NCBI GenBank assembly: GCA_903862415.1
Contig: CAIOYD010000010.1
Location: 37,209-101,208, forward strand
From: an uncultured Oxalobacteraceae bacterium
GTDB lineage: Bacteria > Pseudomonadota > Gammaproteobacteria > Burkholderiales > Burkholderiaceae_D
Length of the DNA: 64,000 nucleotides
Direction: 5' to 3'
The translations under genes and the position numbers were made by a program. How positions within the stretch are numbered: position 1 is the first letter of the stretch; every line of letters starts with the position of its first letter. The notes under the pieces are model-generated. The model saw only the letters and a list, made by a program, of their open reading frames with translations. It had not been told where the DNA came from and made no database searches. This document shows positions 29,079 through 38,053 of the stretch, in pieces.

Positions 29079-29411
29079 CTGTCAAATTTAAAAATTCAAA
29101 GCGGAAGGCAAAGACCAATAAAAAAACCGTAGTGATATCAGCAAGGCACCAAAATTTATTGACATAAAAACAGCTATTACTAATCCGTTATTACCCAGAC
29201 GCTCAAATTACAACACTCCGTTTTGCACCCGGCCAGAGCAAAGCCGCAGCGCCCTTATCACACCCGCCTGGCGGCGGAATAAATTTGATTTAACACAATC
29301 AAAGACCCCGGTTCGCGGGTATCATCATGCAGCTGATTAAAAAATCTGCGGCGCATTAAGCGGTGAAAAATCGCGTTTCATCGTTGATGCCCCATCACCC
29401 CCGACCAGGAC

Positions 29412-32393
29412 ATGAACACAATGAACACAACTAACGACGCTTTTCTTTCCAGTAAACATATGGCACCACAAGAAATAACCGCGATTATTCTGCAGGAAAA
29501 ATATTGCAAGAGCGATGAAAAAAGTCAGTTGGATGTGTTACAGCGCGTTGCCCGCGGCTTGGGAAAAGACCAGCAACAGCAAGCCGAATTTTTAGAAACC
29601 TTCCAGACCGGCTTTGTCGGCGGCGGACGGATTATGTCAGCCGGCGGCACCGATATCGGCGCCACCCTGATCAACTGTTTTGTGCAGGAAGTCAACGACT
29701 GCATCTCCAGTACCGACCCACTGGCTCCCGGCATTTATGACGCTCTTAAACAGGCTGCCGAAACCATGCGCCGTGGCGGTGGTGTCGGTTATGATTTTTC
29801 CCGCATTCGTCCTAAAGGTGCTTTAGTCAAAGGCACGCAATCGGTCGCCAGCGGTCCGCTGTCGTACATGTATGTGTTTGATCAATCCTGCTCCACTGTC
29901 GAATCCGCCGGTGCCCGCCGTGGAGCGCAGATGGGCGTGCTGCGTATTGATCATCCGGATATTGAAGCCTTCATTCATGCCAAAGATGGCCTGCAGGTCA
30001 GCGAATTGCCGCTCGACGACACGATGAAAAAATCGCTGCAGGATCTGATGATTAATAATTACAGTTTTGCCGATAAAATGCGTCAGGGCTTTACCAAACT
30101 GCGCAATTTCAATATCAGCGTCGCCGTTACCGATGCCTTTATGGCGGCGGTGGAAGCCGATGGCGACTGGGAACTGATCCATGCGGCCCAGCCGGATGCC
30201 AGTTTCAAACACGCGCGTCAGCGTGAAGATGGCCTGTGGGTCTATCACCAGATCAAAGCGCGTTACCTGTGGAATCAAATCATGGCCAGTACCTATGACC
30301 ATGCGGAACCAGGCGTGCTGTTCATCGACAAAATCAATAACGACAACAATCTGTCGTATTGCGAAAAAATTGAATCGACTAACCCCTGCGGTGAACAACC
30401 TCTGCCAGCCTATGGCTGCTGCGATCTGGGCTCCACCATTTTGCCGCGCTTTGTTAATGATCCATTCACCGACAAAGCCAGCTTTGAATGGGAAAAATTT
30501 GCCAAAGTCGTGCGCGGTGCCGTCCACATTCTGGACCGGGTGCTGGATGTGACTCTGTGGCCGTTGCCGGAACAACAGCATGAAGCCCAGCAAAAACGCC
30601 GTATCGGACTCGGCTACACCGGTCTGGGAGATACCCTGATCATGCTCGGACTGCGTTATGACAGCGATGCCGGACGCGCCATGGCGGCCAAAATTTCCGA
30701 AGCCATGTGCCACGCAGCTTACCGCGCCTCAATCGAACTGGCGCAGCAATTTGGTGCCTTCCCTAAATTTGATGCCGACCAGTATCTGGCCAGCCCGCGC
30801 TTCGCTTCGCGCCTGCCGGATGACATTCAGTCTGACATTCGCCAGTACGGTATCCGCAACAGCCATCTGCTGTCGATCGCACCGACCGGCACCATCAGCA
30901 TGGCCTTTGCCGACAATGCCTCCAACGGCATCGAACCACCGTTTTCCTGGACGTATAACCGTAAAAAACGCGAAAAAGATGGCACTGAAAAAACTATCCG
31001 TGTCGTCGACCATGCCCTGCGGGTATATGAACATCTGCACGGTCAAGTCACTGACTACAGCACCCTGCCGGATTATTTTGTCAGTGCGCTCGACATCTCC
31101 GCCCAGGATCACATGCAGATGTGTGCGGTGGTGGCGCCTTTCGTCGATACCGCGATTTCCAAAACCGTCAACGTTCCGGCAGATTATCCGTTCGATCAGT
31201 TCCAGAATTTGTACACCAGCGCCTGGAAAGCCGGTCTGAAAGGGATCGCCACATTCCGTCCCAACTTTGTGCTCGGCTCGGTGCTGTCGGTCGAGCCGCA
31301 GGTACAGGTCAACATCACTCCGAACGATTTGCAAATCAATGATCCGGATCGGCGCATCAGTTTAAAAGAAGTCCCGCAACCGGCGCTGGCAAGTTTGCGC
31401 TGGCCGGGTCGTCCGCGTATTCCGAGTGGCAATCCCAGCTGGACTTATCTGGTAGAACATCACAAGGGTGATTTTTCGGTCGTCATCGGTCAGGTGGAAA
31501 ATGGCAATGTGCATCCGTTTGAAGTCTGGGTGAATGGTAATGAGCAACCACGGGTATTGGGAGCGATTGCTAAAACGCTGTCGATGGACATGCGCACGGG
31601 CGACCCGCAATGGCTGAAAATGAAACTCGAATCGCTGGCCAAAACCAGTGGTGACGATGGCTTTGAACTCAATCTGGGTGATCAGACCATTTTTGCTCCC
31701 AGCTTAGTCGCCGGTCTGGCCAAAATCATCCAGCGCCGCCTGCAGGATCTGGGCGTGTATGAAACCACGGCCGCGAGCCCGATGATCGATGCACTGTTCT
31801 CCAAAAAAGAACCCAAATCCGGCACCGATGGCACCATGAGCTGGTCGGTTGACATTAAAAACCCCTCCACCGGCGACGATTTGCTGATGATCGTCAAAGA
31901 ATGCCGTCTGCCTAATGGGCGTCTGCAACCGTACTCGGTGTGGCTGGCTGGCGATTATCCCAAAGTCATGGATGGTCTGACTAAACTGCTGTCAATGGAT
32001 ATGCGCGTCATCGACCCGGCCTGGATCGGTGTCAAATTACGCAAACTGCTGACCTTCAGCGAACATCGCGGCGACTTTTTAGCCAAGGTTCCCGGCTCGG
32101 AAAAACAGCAATCCTATCCGTCGACCGTCGCCTACATTGCCACCCTGCTGCTGCACCGCTTCAAATTGCTCGGCATTCTGACTGACGAAGGCCTGCCAGT
32201 AGAACAAATGGGCGTTTTTGACCGAACCCATTTGCAGGAAGTCACGGCAGCACCAGTGGCCAGCGATAAAGTCGCCAAACCGGCCTATGTCAAAACCAAT
32301 AAAAAATGTCCCGAATGTCACACCTATGCCGTGATCAAACGCGACGGCTGTGACTTTTGCACCTTTTGTTCTGCCATCGGCTCCTGCGGTTAA
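29412..32393 (+). CDS. nrdJ: Adenosylcobalamin-dependent (class II) ribonucleoside-diphosphate reductase
   Basis: Makes deoxyribonucleotides with adenosylcobalamin as radical source, so it works with or without oxygen and needs no NrdB partner. 993 residues. Seen: [38 protein letters not shown] with an active-site cysteine, the [20 protein letters not shown] loop, and C-terminal redox cysteines in [15 protein letters not shown] and [11 protein letters not shown]. After the catalytic core (to about 620) the protein carries two copies of a roughly 130-residue module, both containing LSMDMR..DP.W and ending before a helical stretch. AGGA lies 2 bases before the ATG; a start at the second ATG, three codons on, is also possible. 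A strong terminator follows. Confidence 0.93.
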   Translation: MNTMNTTNDAFLSSKHMAPQEITAIILQEKYCKSDEKSQLDVLQRVARGLGKDQQQQAEFLETFQTGFVGGGRIMSAGGTDIGATLINCFVQEVNDCISSTDPLAPGIYDALKQAAETMRRGGGVGYDFSRIRPKGALVKGTQSVASGPLSYMYVFDQSCSTVESAGARRGAQMGVLRIDHPDIEAFIHAKDGLQVSELPLDDTMKKSLQDLMINNYSFADKMRQGFTKLRNFNISVAVTDAFMAAVEADGDWELIHAAQPDASFKHARQREDGLWVYHQIKARYLWNQIMASTYDHAEPGVLFIDKINNDNNLSYCEKIESTNPCGEQPLPAYGCCDLGSTILPRFVNDPFTDKASFEWEKFAKVVRGAVHILDRVLDVTLWPLPEQQHEAQQKRRIGLGYTGLGDTLIMLGLRYDSDAGRAMAAKISEAMCHAAYRASIELAQQFGAFPKFDADQYLASPRFASRLPDDIQSDIRQYGIRNSHLLSIAPTGTISMAFADNASNGIEPPFSWTYNRKKREKDGTEKTIRVVDHALRVYEHLHGQVTDYSTLPDYFVSALDISAQDHMQMCAVVAPFVDTAISKTVNVPADYPFDQFQNLYTSAWKAGLKGIATFRPNFVLGSVLSVEPQVQVNITPNDLQINDPDRRISLKEVPQPALASLRWPGRPRIPSGNPSWTYLVEHHKGDFSVVIGQVENGNVHPFEVWVNGNEQPRVLGAIAKTLSMDMRTGDPQWLKMKLESLAKTSGDDGFELNLGDQTIFAPSLVAGLAKIIQRRLQDLGVYETTAASPMIDALFSKKEPKSGTDGTMSWSVDIKNPSTGDDLLMIVKECRLPNGRLQPYSVWLAGDYPKVMDGLTKLLSMDMRVIDPAWIGVKLRKLLTFSEHRGDFLAKVPGSEKQQSYPSTVAYIATLLLHRFKLLGILTDEGLPVEQMGVFDRTHLQEVTAAPVASDKVAKPAYVKTNKKCPECHTYAVIKRDGCDFCTFCSAIGSCG

Positions 32394-32414
32394 TTTCAGC
32401 TGTACTGGCTAAAG

Positions 32415-32465
32415 CCGGGAAAAGTTCGTTCTTTGTGCAAACTTTTCCCGGTTTTTTCTTTTTAT
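32415..32465 (+). terminator. Intrinsic terminator of nrdJ
   Basis: Perfect 12-bp stem CCGGGAAAAGTT / AACTTTTCCCGG with a 13-nt loop, followed by TTTTTTCTTTTTATTTTC. It begins 22 bp after the nrdJ stop. Confidence 0.93.
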
Positions 32466-32614
32466 TTTCACTCAAAAAACTCAGACAAACACCTTAAGAC
32501 ACATCTTGATCTGGTAAATATCGTCAAAGCGGATTACTATGCAAATTCTCAGTAGTAATTTTTCCACAATTCAATTGCTTTAGAGTAAGTTGACTTACGT
32601 TATTTATATTGCTG

Positions 32615-34234
32615 ATGTTAAACAAAACCGTCTTTTCACTCTATCATCGCATTGCCTTCCTGATCCGGGATATTTCCCTGCGCTCAGCGATTATTCTGGC
32701 GGTATTTTTGGGCCTGATCGGCTCAGCCATTTTCCTCATTCCTTACAATATCAACTCGATTGACGCCACCGCGCGCGACAAACAAGTAGATGATCTTCAG
32801 CGTCTGGGGAATATTCTGGCCGTGATTCAAAGTGAACCGTTATGGCAAATCACGCCGGAAATCGCCCGTATTTCCAGCGATGTGGTGTATTCCGACCCGC
32901 GCATTGCCTCCATCGAAGTATTCAGTTACCCGGACCACAAACAGTTTTTGTCGCTCTCACGCAGTGCAACCCAAAAAGGCCCGTTTACCACCATTGCCCG
33001 TTCTATTCATCATGATGAAAAAGTCATCGGTATCGTCGAACTTACCATGGCCGATGATTTACTGATTGCCGAAGAACACACTGCCTTTACCCGCTACGTC
33101 ATCACGGCAATTTTTTCGCTGTTTATCGCCGTGGTACTGATTATCTGGGTCTTGCAAAAACGTCTGGTCGAACCGATCAAACGTCTGCTCAAAGAATCTG
33201 AACGGCTCGCCAATGGACAGCTGACCTATCCGATTGTGCTCAATCGTAGTGATGAGATCGGTAACCTGGCCAAAAGTATGGAAGCTACCCGCCGCGCTCT
33301 GGGACAATTTTTTGCCGAACTCGAAGTCAAAAACAGCCAGCTGACCGATTATTCCAATACGCTTGAATCCAAAGTCAAATTACGCACCTCAGAGCTGGAA
33401 ACCGCGCTGCAAAACATCAATCAGGCGCATCAGGAATTAACTCGTATTGAACGTATGGCTTCGCTCGGATCGATGGTCGCCGGTGTGGCGCATGAACTCA
33501 ATACGCCGATAGGAAACTGTCTGCTGGTGGCCAGCACGCTGGAAGAAGAAGTCAGCAAATTCAATGAGCTGTTTGCGGCCGGGAATATGCGCCGCTCCGA
33601 ACTGTCACAATTTTTGAAATGCGCCACCGATTCCAGCACCCTGTTGCTGCGCGGCTTAAATCAGGCCGCGCATCTGGTGGGCGATTTCAAACAGGTGGCC
33701 GTGGATCAGTCGAGCGTGCACCGGCGTCAGTTTGATTTGCATACCATGCTGTTTGAACTGACTTCCCTGCTCATGCCGGGTTTATCCAAAACGCCATATC
33801 TGTTAGTGCTCGATATCCCGCTGGGAATCCAGCTCGACAGCTTTCCCGGACCGCTGGGACAGGTATTTACCAACCTGATCAATAATTCCGTCACCCACGG
33901 CTTCAATGACCGCGATCACGGCAATATGCGCATTGCCGCGGTGGTCGAAGGTGACCATGTCAACATTACCTTTACCGACGATGGCGTTGGCATTCCGAGT
34001 GAAATTCTGCACCGTATTTATGAGCCGTTTTTCACCACCCGCTTTGGTCGCGGTGGCAGTGGCCTGGGTCTGAGCATTACTTACAATATTGTCACCAATG
34101 TACTCGGTGGTGAAATTCAGGCCGTCAGCGAACCCAATAAGGGTTGCTGCTTTAACATCTCAATTCCACTGATCACACCGACCATGGATGAAAACACTAC
34201 CCAGTCACTGCTCAATTTTACTGTTCAGGATTAA
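32615..34234 (+). CDS. Membrane sensor histidine kinase with HAMP domain
   Basis: About 539 residues from the ATG (the track's TTG is two codons earlier). A first membrane helix (about 22-46), a periplasmic sensor of about 110 residues, a second helix (about 158-180), a HAMP domain (RLVEPIKRLLKESERLANGQL), a coiled coil (SNTLESKVKLRTSELETALQNI), then a kinase with phospho-acceptor His in VAGVAHELNTPIGN, N-box FTNLINNSVTHGF, G1 DDGVGIP, F-box YEPFFTTR and G2 GGSGLGLSI. No response regulator gene adjoins it, so it is an orphan; no clear ribosome site was seen. Its signal is unknown. Confidence 0.9.
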   Translation: MLNKTVFSLYHRIAFLIRDISLRSAIILAVFLGLIGSAIFLIPYNINSIDATARDKQVDDLQRLGNILAVIQSEPLWQITPEIARISSDVVYSDPRIASIEVFSYPDHKQFLSLSRSATQKGPFTTIARSIHHDEKVIGIVELTMADDLLIAEEHTAFTRYVITAIFSLFIAVVLIIWVLQKRLVEPIKRLLKESERLANGQLTYPIVLNRSDEIGNLAKSMEATRRALGQFFAELEVKNSQLTDYSNTLESKVKLRTSELETALQNINQAHQELTRIERMASLGSMVAGVAHELNTPIGNCLLVASTLEEEVSKFNELFAAGNMRRSELSQFLKCATDSSTLLLRGLNQAAHLVGDFKQVAVDQSSVHRRQFDLHTMLFELTSLLMPGLSKTPYLLVLDIPLGIQLDSFPGPLGQVFTNLINNSVTHGFNDRDHGNMRIAAVVEGDHVNITFTDDGVGIPSEILHRIYEPFFTTRFGRGGSGLGLSITYNIVTNVLGGEIQAVSEPNKGCCFNISIPLITPTMDENTTQSLLNFTVQD

Positions 34235-34410
34235 ATCCCTCCCTTCTCACCGAACAAATAAATTCTTTCACCTCAAAATCAGAACAATTGAACGCTTGAA
34301 CGACAAGATTGTCGCTGTACTTGTGCAGGGACATCGTTGCAGTGCAAAGCAGCTCACTCTTCACCTTGTTAATTGTTAATTTTTAATTTTGATTCATAAA
34401 AACGTAATTC

Positions 34411-34440
34411 TTGACAGGAATTCGTTTATAAACGAAAATA
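34411..34440 (+). promoter_or_regulatory. Promoter and palindromic operator of the toxin-antitoxin operon
   Basis: A perfect TTGACA -35 (34411-34416) precedes the 16-bp perfect palindrome TTCGTTTATAAACGAA (34421-34436), which fills the spacer up to a weak AT-rich -10 around 34434-34440. The palindrome ends 8 bp before the toxin ATG. Placement fits autorepression by the antitoxin helix-turn-helix protein. Confidence 0.6.
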
Positions 34441-34444
34441 ATCA

Positions 34445-34777
34445 ATGTACGAAATTCGCCACTATTTAACTGCGAACGAGAAGGATGTCTACCTTGACTG
34501 GCTTGGCAAATTACGTGATGTAAAAACAAAAATTGCGATCCATCGACGCGTAACCCGCATTGAGCTTGGTAATTTTGGTGATCATCAATTTTGTCGCGAT
34601 GGAGTATGGGAGTTACGCATTGAGACCGGTGCTGGCTATCGGGTATATTACGCGATCAGTGGTAAAGAAATTATCTTGCTTCTGTGTGGCGGCGACAAGC
34701 GAACACAAAACGCAGATATCGACAAAGCCTGTGGATATTGGCAAGACTGGCAAAGGAGAACAAATAATGAAAGATAG
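34445..34777 (+). CDS. HigB/RelE-like addiction module killer protein
   Basis: A 110-residue toxin of the phage Gp49-like/HigB group within the RelE superfamily (the addiction module killer family). Seen: IAIHRRVTRIELGNFGDHQF, DGVWELRIETGAGYRVYYAI and IILLLCGGDKRTQNADIDKA, the core strand and helix pattern with basic residues proposed for mRNA cleavage on ribosomes. The toxin gene comes first and overlaps the antitoxin gene by 11 bp, the HigBA order. It sits between a kinase and thyA, a typical spot for a small acquired module. Confidence 0.85.
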   Translation: MYEIRHYLTANEKDVYLDWLGKLRDVKTKIAIHRRVTRIELGNFGDHQFCRDGVWELRIETGAGYRVYYAISGKEIILLLCGGDKRTQNADIDKACGYWQDWQRRTNNER

Positions 34778-35078
34778 AGCCCATGATGAAGCAATGGCGG
34801 ACATGTTCCGGAATGATCCTGCTTACGCAATTCAATTAATTAACAGCATTCTTGAAGACGGTGATCAGAGCGAGCTTCTGATCACATTACGTCAAATGAC
34901 GAAAGCCTTTGGGGGTGTGCAAAGCATTGCGCAAACTGCCAACTTGAGTACAACACAGCTATACCGCACCTTATCACCGGAAGGTAATCCTGTACTCAGC
35001 AGCCTGTCTGCCATTCTCAAAGCAATGGGATTGCGCCTCGCTGTACAGTCTGTTCAGGCTACACATGTCCATGCCTGA
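34767..35078 (+). CDS. Addiction module antidote protein (helix-turn-helix)
   Basis: Antitoxin of 103 residues, starting at the ATG preceded by AAGGAG (34753-34758), not at the longer track ORF, which only reads through the toxin gene in another frame. Its C-terminal half is a helix-turn-helix (FGGVQSIAQTANLSTTQLYRTLS..GNPVLSSLSAILKAMGLRL) as in the probable addiction module antidote family. It would bind the toxin and repress the operon through the upstream palindrome. Confidence 0.85.
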   Translation: MKDRAHDEAMADMFRNDPAYAIQLINSILEDGDQSELLITLRQMTKAFGGVQSIAQTANLSTTQLYRTLSPEGNPVLSSLSAILKAMGLRLAVQSVQATHVHA

Positions 35079-35249
35079 AATGCAAAAAAATCCGGCACTC
35101 AGCGCCTTTCGGCGTAGCATTTTACCATCACCAATATCCGCACTGTCATTCACTCTATCCTTAATTTAAAGTGATGCTGTACAATCGCGCATGCTCTGCC
35201 TGATCTGAGCAACACGGTCATTTTACTCAACCTGTTTACCTATCTCCTC

Positions 35250-36044
35250 ATGCAACAATATCTCGACTTAATGCGCCACGTACAGGAACACGGTACAGTA
35301 AAAACCGATCGAACCGGCACCGGTACACGTTCGGTGTTTGGCCATCAGATGCGCTTTGATTTGTCCCAGGGGTTTCCGCTGGTAACCACCAAAAAAGTGC
35401 ACTTGAAATCGATTATTCATGAATTGATCTGGTTTTTGCAGGGTTCGACCAATATCGCTTACCTCAAAGAGCATGGCGTCTCGATCTGGGATGACTGGGC
35501 CGATGCCAATGGCAATCTGGGTCCGGTTTATGGTTACCAGTGGCGCAGTTGGCCGGCACCGGATGGTAGCCATATCGACCAGATCAGCCAGGTGATGGAA
35601 CAAATTAAACACACGCCGGATTCGCGCCGCATGATCGTCTCGGCCTGGAATGTGGCAGACATCCCCAACATGAAACTGCCGCCCTGCCATGCGTTTTTCC
35701 AGTTCTATGTCGCCGATGGCAAACTGTCCTGCCAGCTGTATCAGCGCAGTGCGGACATTTTTCTGGGTGTGCCCTTCAATATCGCCTCTTACGCGCTGCT
35801 GACCCACATGATGGCGCAGCAGGCCGGTTTGCAGGTGGGGGATTTTATCTGGAGCGGTGGTGATTGCCATTTGTATGCCAATCATCTCGAGCAGGTCACT
35901 CTGCAACTCGCACGCGAGCCGTTACCGTTACCTCAACTGCACATCAAACGGCAACCGGCGTCGATTTTTGATTATCAGTTTGATGACTTTGAAGTCCTCA
36001 ACTACCAGTCACATGCTCACATCAAAGCACCTGTGGCCGTTTAA
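35250..36044 (+). CDS. thyA: Thymidylate synthase
   Basis: Converts dUMP to dTMP using methylene-tetrahydrofolate, yielding dihydrofolate. 264 residues, identical to E. coli ThyA in length. The nucleophile is Cys146 in [12 protein letters not shown]; also seen are [36 protein letters not shown] and [13 protein letters not shown]. No good Shine-Dalgarno is visible before the ATG. It is followed by folA, the enzyme that recycles its dihydrofolate product, 26 bp downstream. Confidence 0.98.
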   Translation: MQQYLDLMRHVQEHGTVKTDRTGTGTRSVFGHQMRFDLSQGFPLVTTKKVHLKSIIHELIWFLQGSTNIAYLKEHGVSIWDDWADANGNLGPVYGYQWRSWPAPDGSHIDQISQVMEQIKHTPDSRRMIVSAWNVADIPNMKLPPCHAFFQFYVADGKLSCQLYQRSADIFLGVPFNIASYALLTHMMAQQAGLQVGDFIWSGGDCHLYANHLEQVTLQLAREPLPLPQLHIKRQPASIFDYQFDDFEVLNYQSHAHIKAPVAV

Positions 36045-36070
36045 CTTTATCTCCCGGAAAAACAACCCGC

Positions 36071-36574
36071 ATGTCTGAACTGACCATTATCGTCGCCTTT
36101 GATGCCAAACGCGGCATCGGCATAAACAACACCCTGCCCTGGCGGCTGCCGGAGGATCTGGCACGTTTTAAACGCATCACCACCGGACACGCGATTATCA
36201 TGGGACGCAAAACCTATGAATCCATCGGCCGGCCCTTACCCAACCGCCGCAACATTGTGCTCACCCGCAATGCAGAATGGCAGCAGGACGGGGTTGAAAT
36301 TGTACATTCACTCCAACAGGCGCAGCAATTATTGCAGCAACAACAGGGTTTCATCATCGGCGGTGCTGACATTTACGCTCAGGCACTGCCTTTATGTCAG
36401 CAATTGCTGGTGACAGAAATTCATCAGGATGTCGCCTGTGATGCTTTTTTTCCAGAAATCAGCAAAATTGACTGGAAAGAAACCGAAAGGACGCAGTATC
36501 ATTCCGCTCAAAATGCGTTTGACTACGCATTTGTGACTTACCAAAAAACCACTCCAGGGGAAAACAATGGCTGA
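36071..36574 (+). CDS. folA: Dihydrofolate reductase
   Basis: Reduces dihydrofolate to tetrahydrofolate with NADPH, closing the cycle opened by ThyA. 167 residues. Seen: IVAFDAKRGIGINNTLPWRLPEDLARFK with the substrate-binding acidic residue after PWRLPED, MGRKTYESIGRPLPNRRNIV for NADPH binding, FIIGGADIYAQAL and TEIHQDVACDAFFP. Its last codons overlap the start of the DUF4337 gene by 8 bp. Confidence 0.97.
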   Translation: MSELTIIVAFDAKRGIGINNTLPWRLPEDLARFKRITTGHAIIMGRKTYESIGRPLPNRRNIVLTRNAEWQQDGVEIVHSLQQAQQLLQQQQGFIIGGADIYAQALPLCQQLLVTEIHQDVACDAFFPEISKIDWKETERTQYHSAQNAFDYAFVTYQKTTPGENNG

Positions 36575-37133
36575 AGAATTTGAAGTCCACGGTCCGCACG
36601 ACCACGAATTAGAGCATGCTGCCCATGGCGGCGACAATTTCTCCAGCAAAATCGCGGTAATGACTGCCATCATGGCCACCGCTGGCGCGATCTTTGGTTT
36701 TCAGGCAGGCTCAACTCAGAACGATGCCGCCATGTTTAAAAATGAAGCAGCCATCGTCAAGACCGAAGCGTCTGATCAATGGAATTTTTATCAGTCCAAA
36801 TCCGGCAAACAAAATCTGGCTGAGCTGGCGCTGTATTTACCCGGTGTGAATGTCGAAAAATACCAGGCCGATATCGCGCGCTACAAAACCGAAAAAGAAG
36901 ACATCAAGAAAAAAGCTGAAGAACTCGATGCCGCGTCCAAAGAATGGGAAGAAAAATCCGAGCACATTCTGCATCAACATCATCGCTGGGCACAAGCCAT
37001 GACAGCCTTGCAGGTCGCCATTTCCCTGGCTGCGATCACACTGCTGACGCGCAAAAAATGGATGCAGATTGCTTCCTATTTTGTCGCCGGTATCGGCCTG
37101 ATTTTAGCCAGCTGCGCCTGGTTCCAGATTTAA
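36567..37133 (+). CDS. DUF4337 family membrane protein
   Basis: Protein of 188 residues. It starts with a His/Glu-rich acidic stretch (EFEVHGPHDHELEHAAHGGD), followed by one membrane helix (about 27-50), a long soluble helical segment with coiled-coil character (ARYKTEKEDIKKKAEELDAASKEWEEKSE) and two closely spaced C-terminal helices (about 145-187). This layout is that of DUF4337, whose function is unknown. The start overlaps folA by 8 bp with CAGGGGA just upstream, so it is in the same transcript. The His-rich N-terminus could bind metal, but that is a guess. Confidence 0.8.
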   Translation: MAEEFEVHGPHDHELEHAAHGGDNFSSKIAVMTAIMATAGAIFGFQAGSTQNDAAMFKNEAAIVKTEASDQWNFYQSKSGKQNLAELALYLPGVNVEKYQADIARYKTEKEDIKKKAEELDAASKEWEEKSEHILHQHHRWAQAMTALQVAISLAAITLLTRKKWMQIASYFVAGIGLILASCAWFQI

Positions 37134-37157
37134 ATTAACTCCATTGCTTAGCGAATT

Positions 37158-37955
37158 ATGAAAAAATTTTTCTCCCTGCTGGTGTTACTGACCTGTAGCT
37201 TTCAGGCACAGGCACAAACATCTGATTTTGCCGAACTGACTCCGGCACCGTATCTGCAAAAAGACCTGACCGCCGCCCTGGGAATGGGATTAGCTTCACT
37301 TCCGGAATATGCTGACGGCAGCAAGCAATACCTCAAAGCCTTTCCGTTGGTCGACCTGCAATGGAAAAGCGGCGTATTTTTCAGCACCGTGTCCGGTTTT
37401 GGTTACAATTTCTCCAGCAATCCTGCGTGGCAGTATGGCGTGCGTCTGGGAGCCATCACCAATCAGGAACAGTCCAGCCACAATAAAGACGCCGGTCCTG
37501 GCAACACCCCTACCGATCTGGCTCCGGGCATGTTTGCCAACTACTTCTATGATCAGCACATCACCTTGCTGTCTTCAGTCGAAGCCGGTGGCGGTCTCAA
37601 TAAACAACATGACGGCTTTCTGGCCAGTGTCGGCGCACGTTACGTGCATCCGATCGACGCCGGCAACCGCGTGTACGGCATTCTCGGCACCACCTGGGCC
37701 AGCCTGCACTACATGCAAGACTATTACGGCGTCACACCCGCCCAGTCTGCCAGCTACAACTTCCCGGTATACAATGGCCAGGCCGGTCTGCAGAAAGTCA
37801 AACTGACGCTGGGCTGGGATCATGCTATTAACCTGCGCTGGTCTGTCATTACCGGTGTCGCTCTGACCCAACCTCTGGGCGACGCCAAAAACAGCCCGCT
37901 GGTTTCCGGAAAAATACAACACGCCATCTATTCAGCAGCGTACTATCGCTTCTGA
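37158..37955 (+). CDS. MipA/OmpV family outer membrane protein
   Basis: A 265-residue outer-membrane beta-barrel of the MipA/OmpV family, which scaffolds murein enzymes in E. coli and is an outer-membrane protein of unclear role elsewhere. Signal peptide MKKFFSLLVLLTCSFQAQA, then alternating amphipathic strands and the C-terminal aromatic residue (AAYYRF) expected for barrel assembly. Motifs include PAWQYGVRLGA and AVGGGLN-like turns. It follows DUF4337 by 24 bp. A hairpin lies 30 bp downstream. Confidence 0.85.
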   Translation: MKKFFSLLVLLTCSFQAQAQTSDFAELTPAPYLQKDLTAALGMGLASLPEYADGSKQYLKAFPLVDLQWKSGVFFSTVSGFGYNFSSNPAWQYGVRLGAITNQEQSSHNKDAGPGNTPTDLAPGMFANYFYDQHITLLSSVEAGGGLNKQHDGFLASVGARYVHPIDAGNRVYGILGTTWASLHYMQDYYGVTPAQSASYNFPVYNGQAGLQKVKLTLGWDHAINLRWSVITGVALTQPLGDAKNSPLVSGKIQHAIYSAAYYRF

Positions 37956-37984
37956 GTCTGCTCTGATTTCTCTTTACTGTTTAC

Positions 37985-38023
37985 GTGTTGTCGTTCCACA
38001 AGAACGGCAACGCCAGCATTTTT
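37985..38023 (+). terminator. Terminator-like hairpin between the MipA-family gene and the decarboxylase
   Basis: Stem GTTGTCGTTC / GAACGGCAAC (10 bp, one G-U pair in RNA, plus two outer pairs) with loop CACAA, then CAGCATTTTT. It lies 30 bp after the MipA-family stop and 31 bp before the decarboxylase ATG, so it could end the first transcript or attenuate the second. Confidence 0.5.
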
Positions 38024-38053
38024 AGCTTAACTCTCTCAATTCTGGAGATCGCC

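Larger units (their letters stand above)
28968..29411. other. AT-rich divergent region before nrdJ
   Basis: 444 bp without a gene. It holds the NRPS promoter candidate, the orphan terminator, a plus-strand TTGACA at 29159-29164 with no good -10 element, and a perfect inverted repeat TTTGATT-TAACAC-AATCAAA at 29284-29303 about 110 bp before nrdJ. No B12 box or cobalamin riboswitch core and no complete NrdR box were found by eye. Confidence 0.55.

Noticed and set aside
29079-29411. Cobalamin riboswitch in the nrdJ leader
   Set aside because: I looked for the B12 box and the GCCACTG-type core and found neither by eye; a covariance search would settle it.
29823-30713. A 296-codon ORF antisense to nrdJ
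   Set aside because: It lies wholly within nrdJ, shows no domain and reads like a reverse-frame shadow of a GC-biased gene (rich in His, Gln and Arg).
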